Shown here: piece after piece, positions 1 to 5,283 of the stretch
Layout of the letters: every line of letters starts with the position of its first letter
Position numbering within the stretch: the stretch's first letter is position 1
NCBI GenBank assembly: GCA_002383615.1
Contig: DFYN01000011.1
Coordinates: forward strand, 5,175 to 10,457
Direction of reading: 5' to 3'
DNA length: 5,283 nucleotides
Source: Anaerolineaceae bacterium UBA4081
Lineage (GTDB): Bacteria > Chloroflexota > Anaerolineae > Anaerolineales > Anaerolineaceae
Notes under the pieces: generated by a model
Databases searched by the model: none
What the model saw: the letters and a program-made list of their open reading frames with translations, nothing else
What the model was told of the DNA's origin: nothing
Program-made: the position numbers and the translations under genes

Positions 1-966
1 TTACGATTTTGGTTCAGCAGGGGTCTGCTCAACATCCTTGGTTGCTTTGGATTTCTTCACTGCGCGGCGAATACCACGGATGATGAAGAAGGCAGGCACA
101 CCTAGCAGAAGACCGATGGGCAGGCAGAACAGTCCAACCCAGATGGCAGCGTCGCCCAGCCAGCGGAGTGCATCCAGAAGGGTCTGCACGGCATCCCGTA
201 CAGTTCCTGCAGGTTTCCATCCACCAATAGTGAGTGGCTCGATGGATTCTTCAGCCTGCAAATTGACTGCCAACGAGGAGGTAGATGATGCATCTTCATA
301 ATATTTCATCTGACCTTTGATGACTTCAATTTGCTGGCGGATGTTATTCAGTTCATAGTAAACTGACAGGACTTCTTCGGTTGTCTTGGCATCCTGCATA
401 ATTTTCGTCAGTTGCTGTTCGGCGTCTTCCAGGTTGCGCAGGCGTGAGGACAGGTCGGTGTAATCTTTGGAGACGTCGTAACCGGAGACGTTCTTGGAGA
501 TGACGCCATTCTCAATCCCTTCGGTCAGCGCTTCGACCTTTGCCATCAGGTCTTTGAGTTTTTCGGATGGCACCCGCACAGTCACGGACGCGCCCGGCAC
601 AATTATGCCTGTCCGTGTTTCCGACTGGTAAGTGTTGGAACTCACCACAAAGCCACCCATGGCGACTGCCATATCAATAATGCTTTGCTGGGATGCAATG
701 GGGTCAACCACAACGATTGACATATCGGCGTTGGTGACGATCATGGGTTTGACTTCGCCAGCCGCGTTTTCTATTCCCTTTTGGGTGTACTCCAAACTTG
801 GCATGGATGTTGCCATCGGCGCTGGCGCTTCACTATAAGCGCCATCATATGAGGGAGCACCGCGGGGTGCTTCAACCACACCGTATTCCGGCGTTGACGC
901 TTTGGTTGCACAACCGGACATTACAAGGGCAGCAGTCACTAGCAAACTAAATAATGCCTTTTTCAT
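1..966 (-). CDS. DUF4349 domain-containing lipoprotein with C-terminal transmembrane helix
   Basis: This 321-residue envelope protein has no established biochemical function. An upstream in-frame ATG at 978 would add four residues, but the start at 966 is preferred: GGAGGAG sits just before it, and the protein then opens as a classic lipoprotein signal peptide, MKKALFSLLVTAALVMSGC, with Cys19 as the predicted lipidated residue. Residues 20-75 are a low-complexity Pro/Ala/Ser/Tyr stretch, likely a flexible spacer. Residues about 76-238 match the DUF4349 pattern: a beta-rich part with GGFVVSS (104-110) and VTVRVPSEKL (128-137), then DVSKDYTDLSSRLRNLE and a long, probably coiled-coil helix (about 165-225), closing with STSSLAVNLQ. 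Residues about 274-297 form a hydrophobic membrane segment, followed by the basic cluster RGIRRAVKKSK, which suggests a cytoplasmic tail. The TAA stop is the first three bases of the window, so the gene is complete. Family assignment is by recognised motifs; function is unknown. Confidence 0.88.
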   Translation of the reverse strand: MKKALFSLLVTAALVMSGCATKASTPEYGVVEAPRGAPSYDGAYSEAPAPMATSMPSLEYTQKGIENAAGEVKPMIVTNADMSIVVVDPIASQQSIIDMAVAMGGFVVSSNTYQSETRTGIIVPGASVTVRVPSEKLKDLMAKVEALTEGIENGVISKNVSGYDVSKDYTDLSSRLRNLEDAEQQLTKIMQDAKTTEEVLSVYYELNNIRQQIEVIKGQMKYYEDASSTSSLAVNLQAEESIEPLTIGGWKPAGTVRDAVQTLLDALRWLGDAAIWVGLFCLPIGLLLGVPAFFIIRGIRRAVKKSKATKDVEQTPAEPKS

Positions 967-969
967 TTT

Positions 970-976
970 CTCCTCC
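970..976 (-). promoter_or_regulatory. Ribosome binding site of the DUF4349 gene (decides the start)
   Basis: On the minus strand GGAGGAG is followed by AAA and the ATG at 966. The GGAGG core lies five bases from that ATG, a normal distance. The alternative ATG at 978 shares its G with this motif and so could not use it, and has no comparable purine run upstream. The start at 966 is therefore the likely one. Confidence 0.8.
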
Positions 977-988
977 ATCTGATCAGGT

Positions 989-1007
989 ACCTTCCTTTGT
1001 GGAAGGT
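989..1007. repeat. 7-bp inverted repeat (hairpin) in the leader of the DUF4349 gene
   Basis: On the plus strand ACCTTCC, a five-base loop TTTGT and GGAAGGT form a perfect 7-bp stem. It lies in the gap between the phosphoesterase stop (1069) and the DUF4349 start (966). Neither strand shows a T-run after the stem, so it does not look like an intrinsic terminator. An 8-bp palindrome CTGATCAG (979-986) is adjacent on the DUF4349 side. The stem could shape the mRNA 5' end or be an operator half-site pair, or may be chance. I found no convincing -35/-10 pair in the rest of this gap. Confidence 0.4.
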
Positions 1008-1068
1008 GTTTGGCGTGTTCGGTACCATTAATGGAAAGACGGATAAAGGGCTGAAAAGTTCCCGTACC

Positions 1069-1797
1069 CTACCAACCTTCTGCCAGCCGGTCCGCGTGGT
1101 GCTTTGGCAATCCGGCTGCCCGAATTCGTTTTTGGATGGCTTTCAGGTCATATTCCACGCGATACGCATGCCAGGTGAATGCCTCGCTATCAAAAATGGC
1201 GTAGGCGGCGCGCTGGTCATGGTCGCGGGGTTGACCCACAGAGCCTGGATTCATCATAGCACGACCTTCAAGGGATAATTGGTCATCATGCGAAAGCAAT
1301 TTCCAGGTTAGAGTCTTTTCATTTGGGCTCATTAGGAAAGCGAGCGGGAGGTGGCTGTGTCCAATGCAGCAAAAGCGGGTTTCGTAAGCAGAAAAGTTGA
1401 TTAATGCAATCCGCATATCAATTACATATTCCCAGATGGGATTGCGCGGGCTGCCATGAGCCAATGTGATATTCCCTGAGGTGATAGTTTCCGGTAAGGC
1501 GGTCAAGAATGAACGCGAGTCCGCAGTCAGGATTTTCTGAGTCCAGCGGGCGGATTGGCGCGCTTCCTTGTTGAAGGTCTCAATGTCAATTAAACCGAGT
1601 GCAGCGGAATCGTGGTTGCCCATGATGCAGGTCAGGTTTGGAACAGACTTCAAGCGCTCAATGCACTCATTTGGATCAGGTCCATAACCGACAATATCAC
1701 CCAGACAATAGGTTGCGTCCACTTCACCTGCTGCCGTCAAGACAGCCTCCAGTGCGGGCATATTTGCGTGGATGTCAGAGATGATTAATATGCGCAT
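1069..1797 (-). CDS. YfcE/MJ0936-type calcineurin-like metallophosphoesterase
   Basis: A 242-residue cytoplasmic two-metal phosphoesterase of the calcineurin-like superfamily, in the group often annotated as YfcE/MJ0936-like phosphodiesterases. The full set of metal-binding motifs is visible in order: SDIHAN (Asp8, His10), LGDIVGYGPDPNEC (Asp34), GNHD (Asn61, His62, Asp63), AHGSP (His114) and GHSH (His147, His149). The later NPGSVGQPRDHD (183-194) is a typical signature of this group. There is no signal peptide or membrane segment. The ATG at 1797 is preceded at five bases by GAGAAG, which overlaps the TGA of the DUF3048 gene; the nine-base gap implies co-transcription and probably coupled translation. 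Members hydrolyse model phosphodiesters in vitro and their natural substrates are mostly unknown, so no substrate is claimed here. It could act on a nucleotide or cofactor by-product of the upstream CoA genes, but only position suggests that. The reading frame ends in TAG and looks intact. Confidence 0.9.
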   Translation of the reverse strand: MRILIISDIHANMPALEAVLTAAGEVDATYCLGDIVGYGPDPNECIERLKSVPNLTCIMGNHDSAALGLIDIETFNKEARQSARWTQKILTADSRSFLTALPETITSGNITLAHGSPRNPIWEYVIDMRIALINFSAYETRFCCIGHSHLPLAFLMSPNEKTLTWKLLSHDDQLSLEGRAMMNPGSVGQPRDHDQRAAYAIFDSEAFTWHAYRVEYDLKAIQKRIRAAGLPKHHADRLAEGW

Positions 1798-1806
1798 AGT
1801 TACTTC

Positions 1807-3105
1807 TCAAGGGGATGGAGTGGCGGTCACATCTGGTGTAAATGTTGGCGTCGGGAAAGGAATGTCAAATTTGTAGACCCATTCACCGGGTCGGGTTTCT
1901 ACCATTGTGGATTCAGGACTGCCTAAAACGATCCAGGTGTTGCCAGGTTTTAAAGCGTATGCAAACCCATTGGAGTCAAAGAATTGAATGGGACGGTTCT
2001 CGTGAGAGGTTTTCCAGGTGCCAAAGGTCATGACGCCGTCCCGGAAAAATAGGGCGGTCTGCCCCACGCGGTTATCTATGACAGCAAAATCATGCAAAGT
2101 TGGTGCATAAGTCGTATACATTCCAGACAGGATGATAATATTGGCAAAAGACAGTTGCTCATTATTGACACGGTCGACGAGTGGAATCATGTCAAAAACG
2201 CCGTTGTCCACGCCATTTTCAATCCAGCGTAAATATGTGCTTGTCGAAGGGTCATAGCGCCATTCAGCCCGATTTTCAATCCCAAATTGGACTGCAAGGA
2301 AGGTTCCGCCTGTGTCACCCTTCGGAACTTGTGGGTCAAACAGCATCCCTCTCAAATCGGGTTTTTTATTTGGGATGCCGTTGTCATTTGCATAACGGGT
2401 GATGCCTGCCGAATCTGCGAATACGCCTGCCACGCTATGGGTATCATCCCCGCATACGGGTGGACAAGTGGTGTCTTTAGCTGCCATGGCGCGTACGCCC
2501 AGATTATTAACCAACACCACGTCCACCTGAGGGTCAGCGTTGCCATAAACCAGGATGCCGTTATACAGTTTGACCAATTGCGCATCCACCAGGCGACCTG
2601 AGCGAATGGGTCCAACCATGGGTGAATCCTCGCCATAGAAGACCGCCAGGAAGCGGTTATAGCCATAGCCGATGTAGTAATCAAACACAATGTCGGCGTA
2701 GGACAATCCAGCGTGCGGTCGTCCGTAACGGGGATAATTGGAGACCTTAATCATGACCGGTCGCCGGTTCAGGATGGATGGGTCGCTGACTTCCAATCCG
2801 GTCAGGGGGTTGACATTATCTGGAAAATTAAAGACGCCCATCAAGGCATCGGTAGGGGTTGGTCCTTCGGTCGGCTTGCCTTCAGGCGGTTCACGCGTGG
2901 CGGCTGTGGTTGGGCTGGGGGTCCAGGTCGGCGGGAACGGATCACCGGATGCTTCCGGATGGGTGGTCACAGGCGGCAGAGATAGAGGATCAGGTGTGCC
3001 GCTCAGGAAAGCAGCCACTTGTTCCAGGTTAAGCGCCACTGCCACAATCAGTGAAGCCAGGATTGCCAGGATCAGCAAAGACAACCGAATTTGCGTTCGG
3101 CTCAT
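1807..3105 (-). CDS. DUF3048 (YerB-like) membrane-anchored extracytoplasmic protein
   Basis: A 432-residue protein resembling Bacillus YerB, a family without a proven biochemical role. Residues about 8-26 are strongly hydrophobic after a basic start (MSRTQIR); no lipobox Cys follows, so an uncleaved anchor or ordinary signal peptide is more likely than a lipoprotein. Residues about 37-86 are a Pro/Thr-rich linker. The N-terminal DUF3048 domain begins at NPLTGLEVSD (99-108) and continues with RRPVMIKVSNYP, RPHAGLSYADIVFDYY, RFLAVFY and VGPIRSGR (164-171). The C-terminal domain covers about 280-415, with YLRWIENG and QTALFFRDGVMTFGTWK. The tail (416-432) is again Thr/Pro-rich. A CPPVC motif (Cys214, Cys218) is the only Cys pair. 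The ATG at 3105 is the only standard start between an in-frame TAG at 3124-3126 and the hydrophobic segment, yet it lacks a clear Shine-Dalgarno. It begins 22 bases after the coaBC stop, so it probably depends on the same transcript. Confidence 0.87.
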   Translation of the reverse strand: MSRTQIRLSLLILAILASLIVAVALNLEQVAAFLSGTPDPLSLPPVTTHPEASGDPFPPTWTPSPTTAATREPPEGKPTEGPTPTDALMGVFNFPDNVNPLTGLEVSDPSILNRRPVMIKVSNYPRYGRPHAGLSYADIVFDYYIGYGYNRFLAVFYGEDSPMVGPIRSGRLVDAQLVKLYNGILVYGNADPQVDVVLVNNLGVRAMAAKDTTCPPVCGDDTHSVAGVFADSAGITRYANDNGIPNKKPDLRGMLFDPQVPKGDTGGTFLAVQFGIENRAEWRYDPSTSTYLRWIENGVDNGVFDMIPLVDRVNNEQLSFANIIILSGMYTTYAPTLHDFAVIDNRVGQTALFFRDGVMTFGTWKTSHENRPIQFFDSNGFAYALKPGNTWIVLGSPESTMVETRPGEWVYKFDIPFPTPTFTPDVTATPSP

Positions 3106-3127
3106 AGTCGTTCGCGGGTGAGGCTAA

Positions 3128-4342
3128 TCACAGCCATCCCACCAAAATTGAAATAAGGTACGCTGCAACGTCCTGCTTGCTCATCAAATCCAGACTCTGA
3201 TTACTGCCGTCTGCAAACAGCAATGTAACCCGGTTGGTGTCTACCTCAAATCCTGCATCGGGGGCGCAGACATCATTGGCGACGATCAGGTCCAACTTCT
3301 TTGCTGCCAATTTAGCGGCGGCGTTTTCGAGCAGCGCCTGTGTTTCCGCTGCAAAACCGACCACCCGTTTTGGATATCCTGTCTTTTCGCGTATCCCAGC
3401 AATTGAATAAAGGATGTCAGCAGTCGCTTCCAGTTCAAGGGTTAGACTGGCGCTGCTTTTCTTGATTTTCTCCTTGCTCGTGTGGGCTGGGCGGAAATCT
3501 GCCACAGCCGCTGCCATGATCAACGCATCCGCATCTGCACTTTCCCGCAGGACAGCGTCCAACATCTCCGCTGAGCTCCGTATATTGATCTGTGATGCAC
3601 CCGCTGGAGGCGTTAGCGCTGTCGGCGCGCTGATGAGGACCACCTGTGCCCCCTCATCCAATGCTGCCTGGGCAATAGCATAGCCTTGCTTGCCGGAAGA
3701 ACGGTTGGTCAGGTAACGGACTGGATCCAGCGCTTCCTGGGTGCCGCCGGCGGTAATGACCACCTTCTTGCCTTTCAGCCTGCCCTCTTGCTGCCCCATC
3801 AACCAACGCACGTAGCCCAGAATATCTATAGGTTCCATGAAACGTCCCAAGCCTACCAATCCAGACGCCATACGCCCTTCAACCGGTCCAATCACATGCG
3901 CACTACGCGCCACTAAAATATGCAAATTCTCCTGTGTGGCAGGGTGATCAAACATGCCGGCGTCCATGGCTGGCGCTAAAGCCAGCGGGCAGTGGGCAGC
4001 CAGGGCAGCCACGGTGAGTAAGTTGTCGGCGATACCATGCGCCAGTTTTGCCAGTGTGGACGCGGTCACTGGGGCAATCAATAAGAGGTCGCCATGCCGT
4101 CCTAATCCAATATGGGTGACATGACCTTCGCCGCCCCACAGGTCGGCGTCTGTGTAAGTCTTGCGTCCGGTCACGGATTGGAAGGTGAGCGGTGAGACAA
4201 ACTTTTCTGCAGCGGGGGTCAGGATGACATCCACCAATGCGCCAGACTGGGTTAGTTTTGAAGCCAGGTCAACCGCCTTGTAGGCGGCAATAGAACCGGT
4301 GACTCCCAGCAGGACGATTTTGTCTTTCAAGGGATGGGTCAT
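3128..4342 (-). CDS. coaBC: Bifunctional phosphopantothenoylcysteine decarboxylase / phosphopantothenate-cysteine ligase (CoaBC, Dfp)
   Basis: This 404-residue cytoplasmic enzyme of CoA synthesis joins cysteine to 4'-phosphopantothenate (CoaB) and decarboxylates the product to 4'-phosphopantetheine with FMN (CoaC). The length matches E. coli Dfp. The flavoprotein CoaC half (1 to about 180) shows GVTGSIAAYK (13-22), HIGLGRHGD with the expected catalytic His77, APVTASTLAKLAHGIADNLL, and APAMDAGMF (123-131). The CoaB half (about 190-404) shows ITAGGTQEALDPVRYLTNRSSGKQGYA with Asn213, MAAAVADFRP (276-285), EKIKK (291-295), VGFAAET and DTNRVTLL. Two departures stand out in CoaC: Asp127 where E. 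coli has Asn in PxMNxxMW, and MASGLVGLGRF (158-168) where the usual flap reads ACGxxGxGRM, giving Ser160 in place of Cys. The CoaB motifs look normal. The start ATG overlaps the coaX stop. A stand-alone flavoprotein decarboxylase is excluded by the full CoaB domain. Confidence 0.96.
   Translation of the reverse strand: MTHPLKDKIVLLGVTGSIAAYKAVDLASKLTQSGALVDVILTPAAEKFVSPLTFQSVTGRKTYTDADLWGGEGHVTHIGLGRHGDLLLIAPVTASTLAKLAHGIADNLLTVAALAAHCPLALAPAMDAGMFDHPATQENLHILVARSAHVIGPVEGRMASGLVGLGRFMEPIDILGYVRWLMGQQEGRLKGKKVVITAGGTQEALDPVRYLTNRSSGKQGYAIAQAALDEGAQVVLISAPTALTPPAGASQINIRSSAEMLDAVLRESADADALIMAAAVADFRPAHTSKEKIKKSSASLTLELEATADILYSIAGIREKTGYPKRVVGFAAETQALLENAAAKLAAKKLDLIVANDVCAPDAGFEVDTNRVTLLFADGSNQSLDLMSKQDVAAYLISILVGWL
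4339..4342 (-). other. ATGA start/stop overlap coupling coaX to coaBC
   Basis: The coaBC ATG (4342-4340) and the coaX TGA (4341-4339) share bases in an ATGA. This arrangement usually means translational coupling, which would keep the kinase and CoaBC in step. A GGGAG inside the end of coaX, 11 bases before the ATG, could help ribosomes restart. Confidence 0.85.
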
Positions 4343-5106
4343 GGTCTGTTCATCTCCCAGATCAGGCGCAGCCCATCGAGGGTTAGCCAGGGCGCGACTG
4401 CGTCAAATACTTTGGTGAGGGGTGCAATGGTTTCAGCCAGCCCACCGGTCGCCACGACTTTGGCGTCAGCTCCAATTTCAGACCTGAAGCGACTGACCAT
4501 GCCTTCAGCCATGGCGGCATAACCGTTGAGCAGCCCAGACTGTAGGGCGTGGACGGTATTTCTCCCGATGGGCGAAGGCGGTGCGGTGAGTTCCACTGGA
4601 GCCAGTTTGGCAGCCCGCTGGGTGAGTGCAGTCAAAGCCACATTGACACCTGCCATAATCGCGCCGCCCAGATACTCACCCTCCCGTGAAACGGCGTTGA
4701 ACGAGGTGGCTGTGCCAAAATCAATCACAATACCCGGCACACCATACAGGGCTTTGAGCGCCACCGCATCGGCGATGCGGTCAGTACCGACAGACGTTGG
4801 AGGTTCGTAGCGAATGGTCAACCCGTTTTTCAGGGCGCTGGTAACGACTAAGGGCTCTTCATCCAGGTACTGGCGGCACGCCTGTACCACCCGACCGGTC
4901 AATTGCGGGACAACCGAGGAGAAGACAATTCCATCCAGGGTAGCCGGGTTGCAGCGGGCATGATCCAACAAGCCCTGTAACTGCAAGCCGTACTCATCCG
5001 GCATGCGTTCATGGTCAGTTGCCAGGCGCCAGTGGCGCAGCAGTGTAGCGCCTTCATATAAACCAAGGGTCAGGTTGGTATTACCCAGGTCGATGATCAG
5101 CAGCAT
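4339..5106 (-). CDS. coaX: Type III pantothenate kinase (CoaX)
   Basis: This cytoplasmic kinase phosphorylates pantothenate with ATP to 4'-phosphopantothenate, the first committed step of CoA synthesis. Type III enzymes are generally insensitive to CoA feedback and need a monovalent cation (family knowledge). Counting from the ATG at 5106, the 255-residue protein shows the ASKHA-fold motifs: DLGNTNLTLG (6-15), SSVVP (63-67), GTDR (107-110, usually GADR), DFGTATSFN (129-137), GEYLGGAIMAGV, IGRNTVHALQSG (180-191), TGGLA (220-224) and LTLDGLRL near the end. The length is typical. Two adjacent ATGs are possible (5109 and 5106); 5106 gives the usual opening MLLIIDLGNTN and better spacing from the GGGAGG. 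The 5109 start would add a single Met. The next gene, coaBC, uses the product, so the pair is a natural pathway unit. Type I and II kinases are ruled out by fold motifs. Confidence 0.95.
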   Translation of the reverse strand: MLLIIDLGNTNLTLGLYEGATLLRHWRLATDHERMPDEYGLQLQGLLDHARCNPATLDGIVFSSVVPQLTGRVVQACRQYLDEEPLVVTSALKNGLTIRYEPPTSVGTDRIADAVALKALYGVPGIVIDFGTATSFNAVSREGEYLGGAIMAGVNVALTALTQRAAKLAPVELTAPPSPIGRNTVHALQSGLLNGYAAMAEGMVSRFRSEIGADAKVVATGGLAETIAPLTKVFDAVAPWLTLDGLRLIWEMNRP

Positions 5107-5110
5107 CATT

Positions 5111-5116
5111 CCTCCC
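5111..5116 (-). promoter_or_regulatory. Ribosome binding site of coaX
   Basis: On the minus strand GGGAGG is followed by AATGATG. The first ATG (5109) is one base from the motif, too close for good pairing; the second (5106) is four bases away. This favours the second ATG as the start, though both may be used. Confidence 0.65.
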
Positions 5117-5133
5117 GAAAAAGGGCTGGTTAA

Positions 5134-5142
5134 ATTGTAGCA
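5134..5142 (-). promoter_or_regulatory. Possible extended -10 promoter for the coaX-coaBC unit
   Basis: The minus strand reads TGCTACAAT in the gap before coaX: a TGn extension followed by TACAAT, one mismatch from the TATAAT consensus. No good -35 hexamer lies 16-18 bases upstream (the region overlaps the end of the preceding gene). Initiation would fall near 5127, leaving a leader of about 20 bases that just holds the ribosome binding site. Plausible but unproven; the operon could equally be read from the gene upstream. Confidence 0.35.
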
Positions 5143-5156
5143 TGGATTATGCCAAC

Positions 5157-5283
5157 TTATCCCTCTACGGAAGTGATTCGGTTGCTAGGTTCGTCATCTG
5201 AATAGAGTGTACGCCCTTTTCGGTGTTCCTCTTGTGTCCAGATTTCCTCCAGGATGAAATTGTCCACCTGGGTCAGGGGCGGC
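5157..5283 (-). CDS. C-terminal end of an unidentified protein (5' part beyond the window)
   Basis: One minus-strand frame stays open from the window edge to a TAA at 5159-5157, giving 41 residues that begin PPLTQVDNFILEEIWTQEEH and end NRITSVEG. The composition is that of a normal soluble protein: charged, with amphipathic stretches, and codons often ending in G or C. Of the other two minus frames, the one I translated hits a TGA earlier, and the stop here lies a sensible 50 bases before the coaX start on the same strand. These points support a real gene end. No family motif is recognisable in so short a piece, so no function is given. It may belong to the same transcription unit as coaX. 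Confidence 0.6.
   Translation of the reverse strand, partial: PPLTQVDNFILEEIWTQEEHRKGRTLYSDDEPSNRITSVEG

Noticed and set aside
989..1007. The hairpin as an intrinsic terminator after the phosphoesterase gene
   Set aside because: Neither strand has a U-tract after the stem, and the stem is only 7 bp with moderate GC.
986..1026. GGTACC repeated at 986-991 and 1021-1026 as a paired regulatory site
   Set aside because: Two six-base palindromes 35 bases apart can easily occur by chance, and the flanking bases do not match.
997..1278. A 93-codon plus-strand frame covering the gap and the end of the phosphoesterase gene
   Set aside because: Most of it is antisense to the conserved C-terminus of the phosphoesterase; there is no convincing ribosome binding site and no familiar motif.
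2352..2690. A 112-codon minus-strand frame inside the DUF3048 gene
   Set aside because: It lies out of frame within a gene with strong family motifs, and its product is rich in Trp, Met and Ala without any known pattern.
2738..3121. A 127-codon plus-strand frame opposite the start of the DUF3048 gene
   Set aside because: It is antisense to the signal segment and the Pro/Thr-rich linker, whose skewed composition keeps the opposite frame free of stops. The product is low-complexity Gly/Arg/Ser with no recognisable domain.
3128..4342. CoaBC as a pseudogene because of its altered CoaC motifs
   Set aside because: The frame is full length, all CoaB motifs and the CoaC His are kept, and the changes are confined to pocket residues, which fits a variant enzyme better than decay.
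5111..5128. CCC-TTTTTC-GGG just before coaX as a terminator of the preceding gene
   Set aside because: The stem would be only three base pairs, and the GGG belongs to the ribosome binding site of coaX.

Overview
The window carries five complete genes and the tail of a sixth, all on the minus strand, so transcription runs from the right edge to the left. The content suggests a free-living bacterium of the Chloroflexota (Anaerolineae-like). The pointers are Thr/Pro-rich linkers on an exported protein, a type III pantothenate kinase next to a fused CoaBC whose active-site motifs depart from the E. coli pattern, and DUF3048 and DUF4349 envelope proteins close together. The phylum call is an inference from protein style, not a proven assignment.

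Layout from right to left: (1) 5157-5283, the last 41 codons of an unrecognised gene; (2) a 50-base gap with a possible extended -10 promoter and a strong ribosome binding site; (3) coaX, type III pantothenate kinase; (4) coaBC, the bifunctional phosphopantothenoylcysteine synthetase/decarboxylase, overlapping coaX by an ATGA; (5) a membrane-anchored DUF3048 (YerB-like) protein; (6) a YfcE/MJ0936-type metallophosphoesterase; (7) a 102-base gap with a 7-bp hairpin; (8) a DUF4349 lipoprotein with a C-terminal membrane helix, ending exactly at the left edge.

The four genes from coaX to the phosphoesterase are separated by -4, 22 and 9 bases and very probably form one transcription unit. CoaX and CoaBC together perform the first three steps from pantothenate to 4'-phosphopantetheine. 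The DUF3048 protein and the phosphoesterase have no demonstrated role in that pathway; their link is positional only. The DUF4349 gene may be read through or separately transcribed.

This is mostly ordinary housekeeping DNA. I see no mobile element, CRISPR array, RNA gene or defence system. The most notable point is that the CoaC half of CoaBC has Ser where the E. coli enzyme has its catalytic Cys, and Asp where it has the PxMNxxMW Asn. Two annotated starts also look too far upstream (coaX and the DUF4349 gene), judged by ribosome binding site placement.
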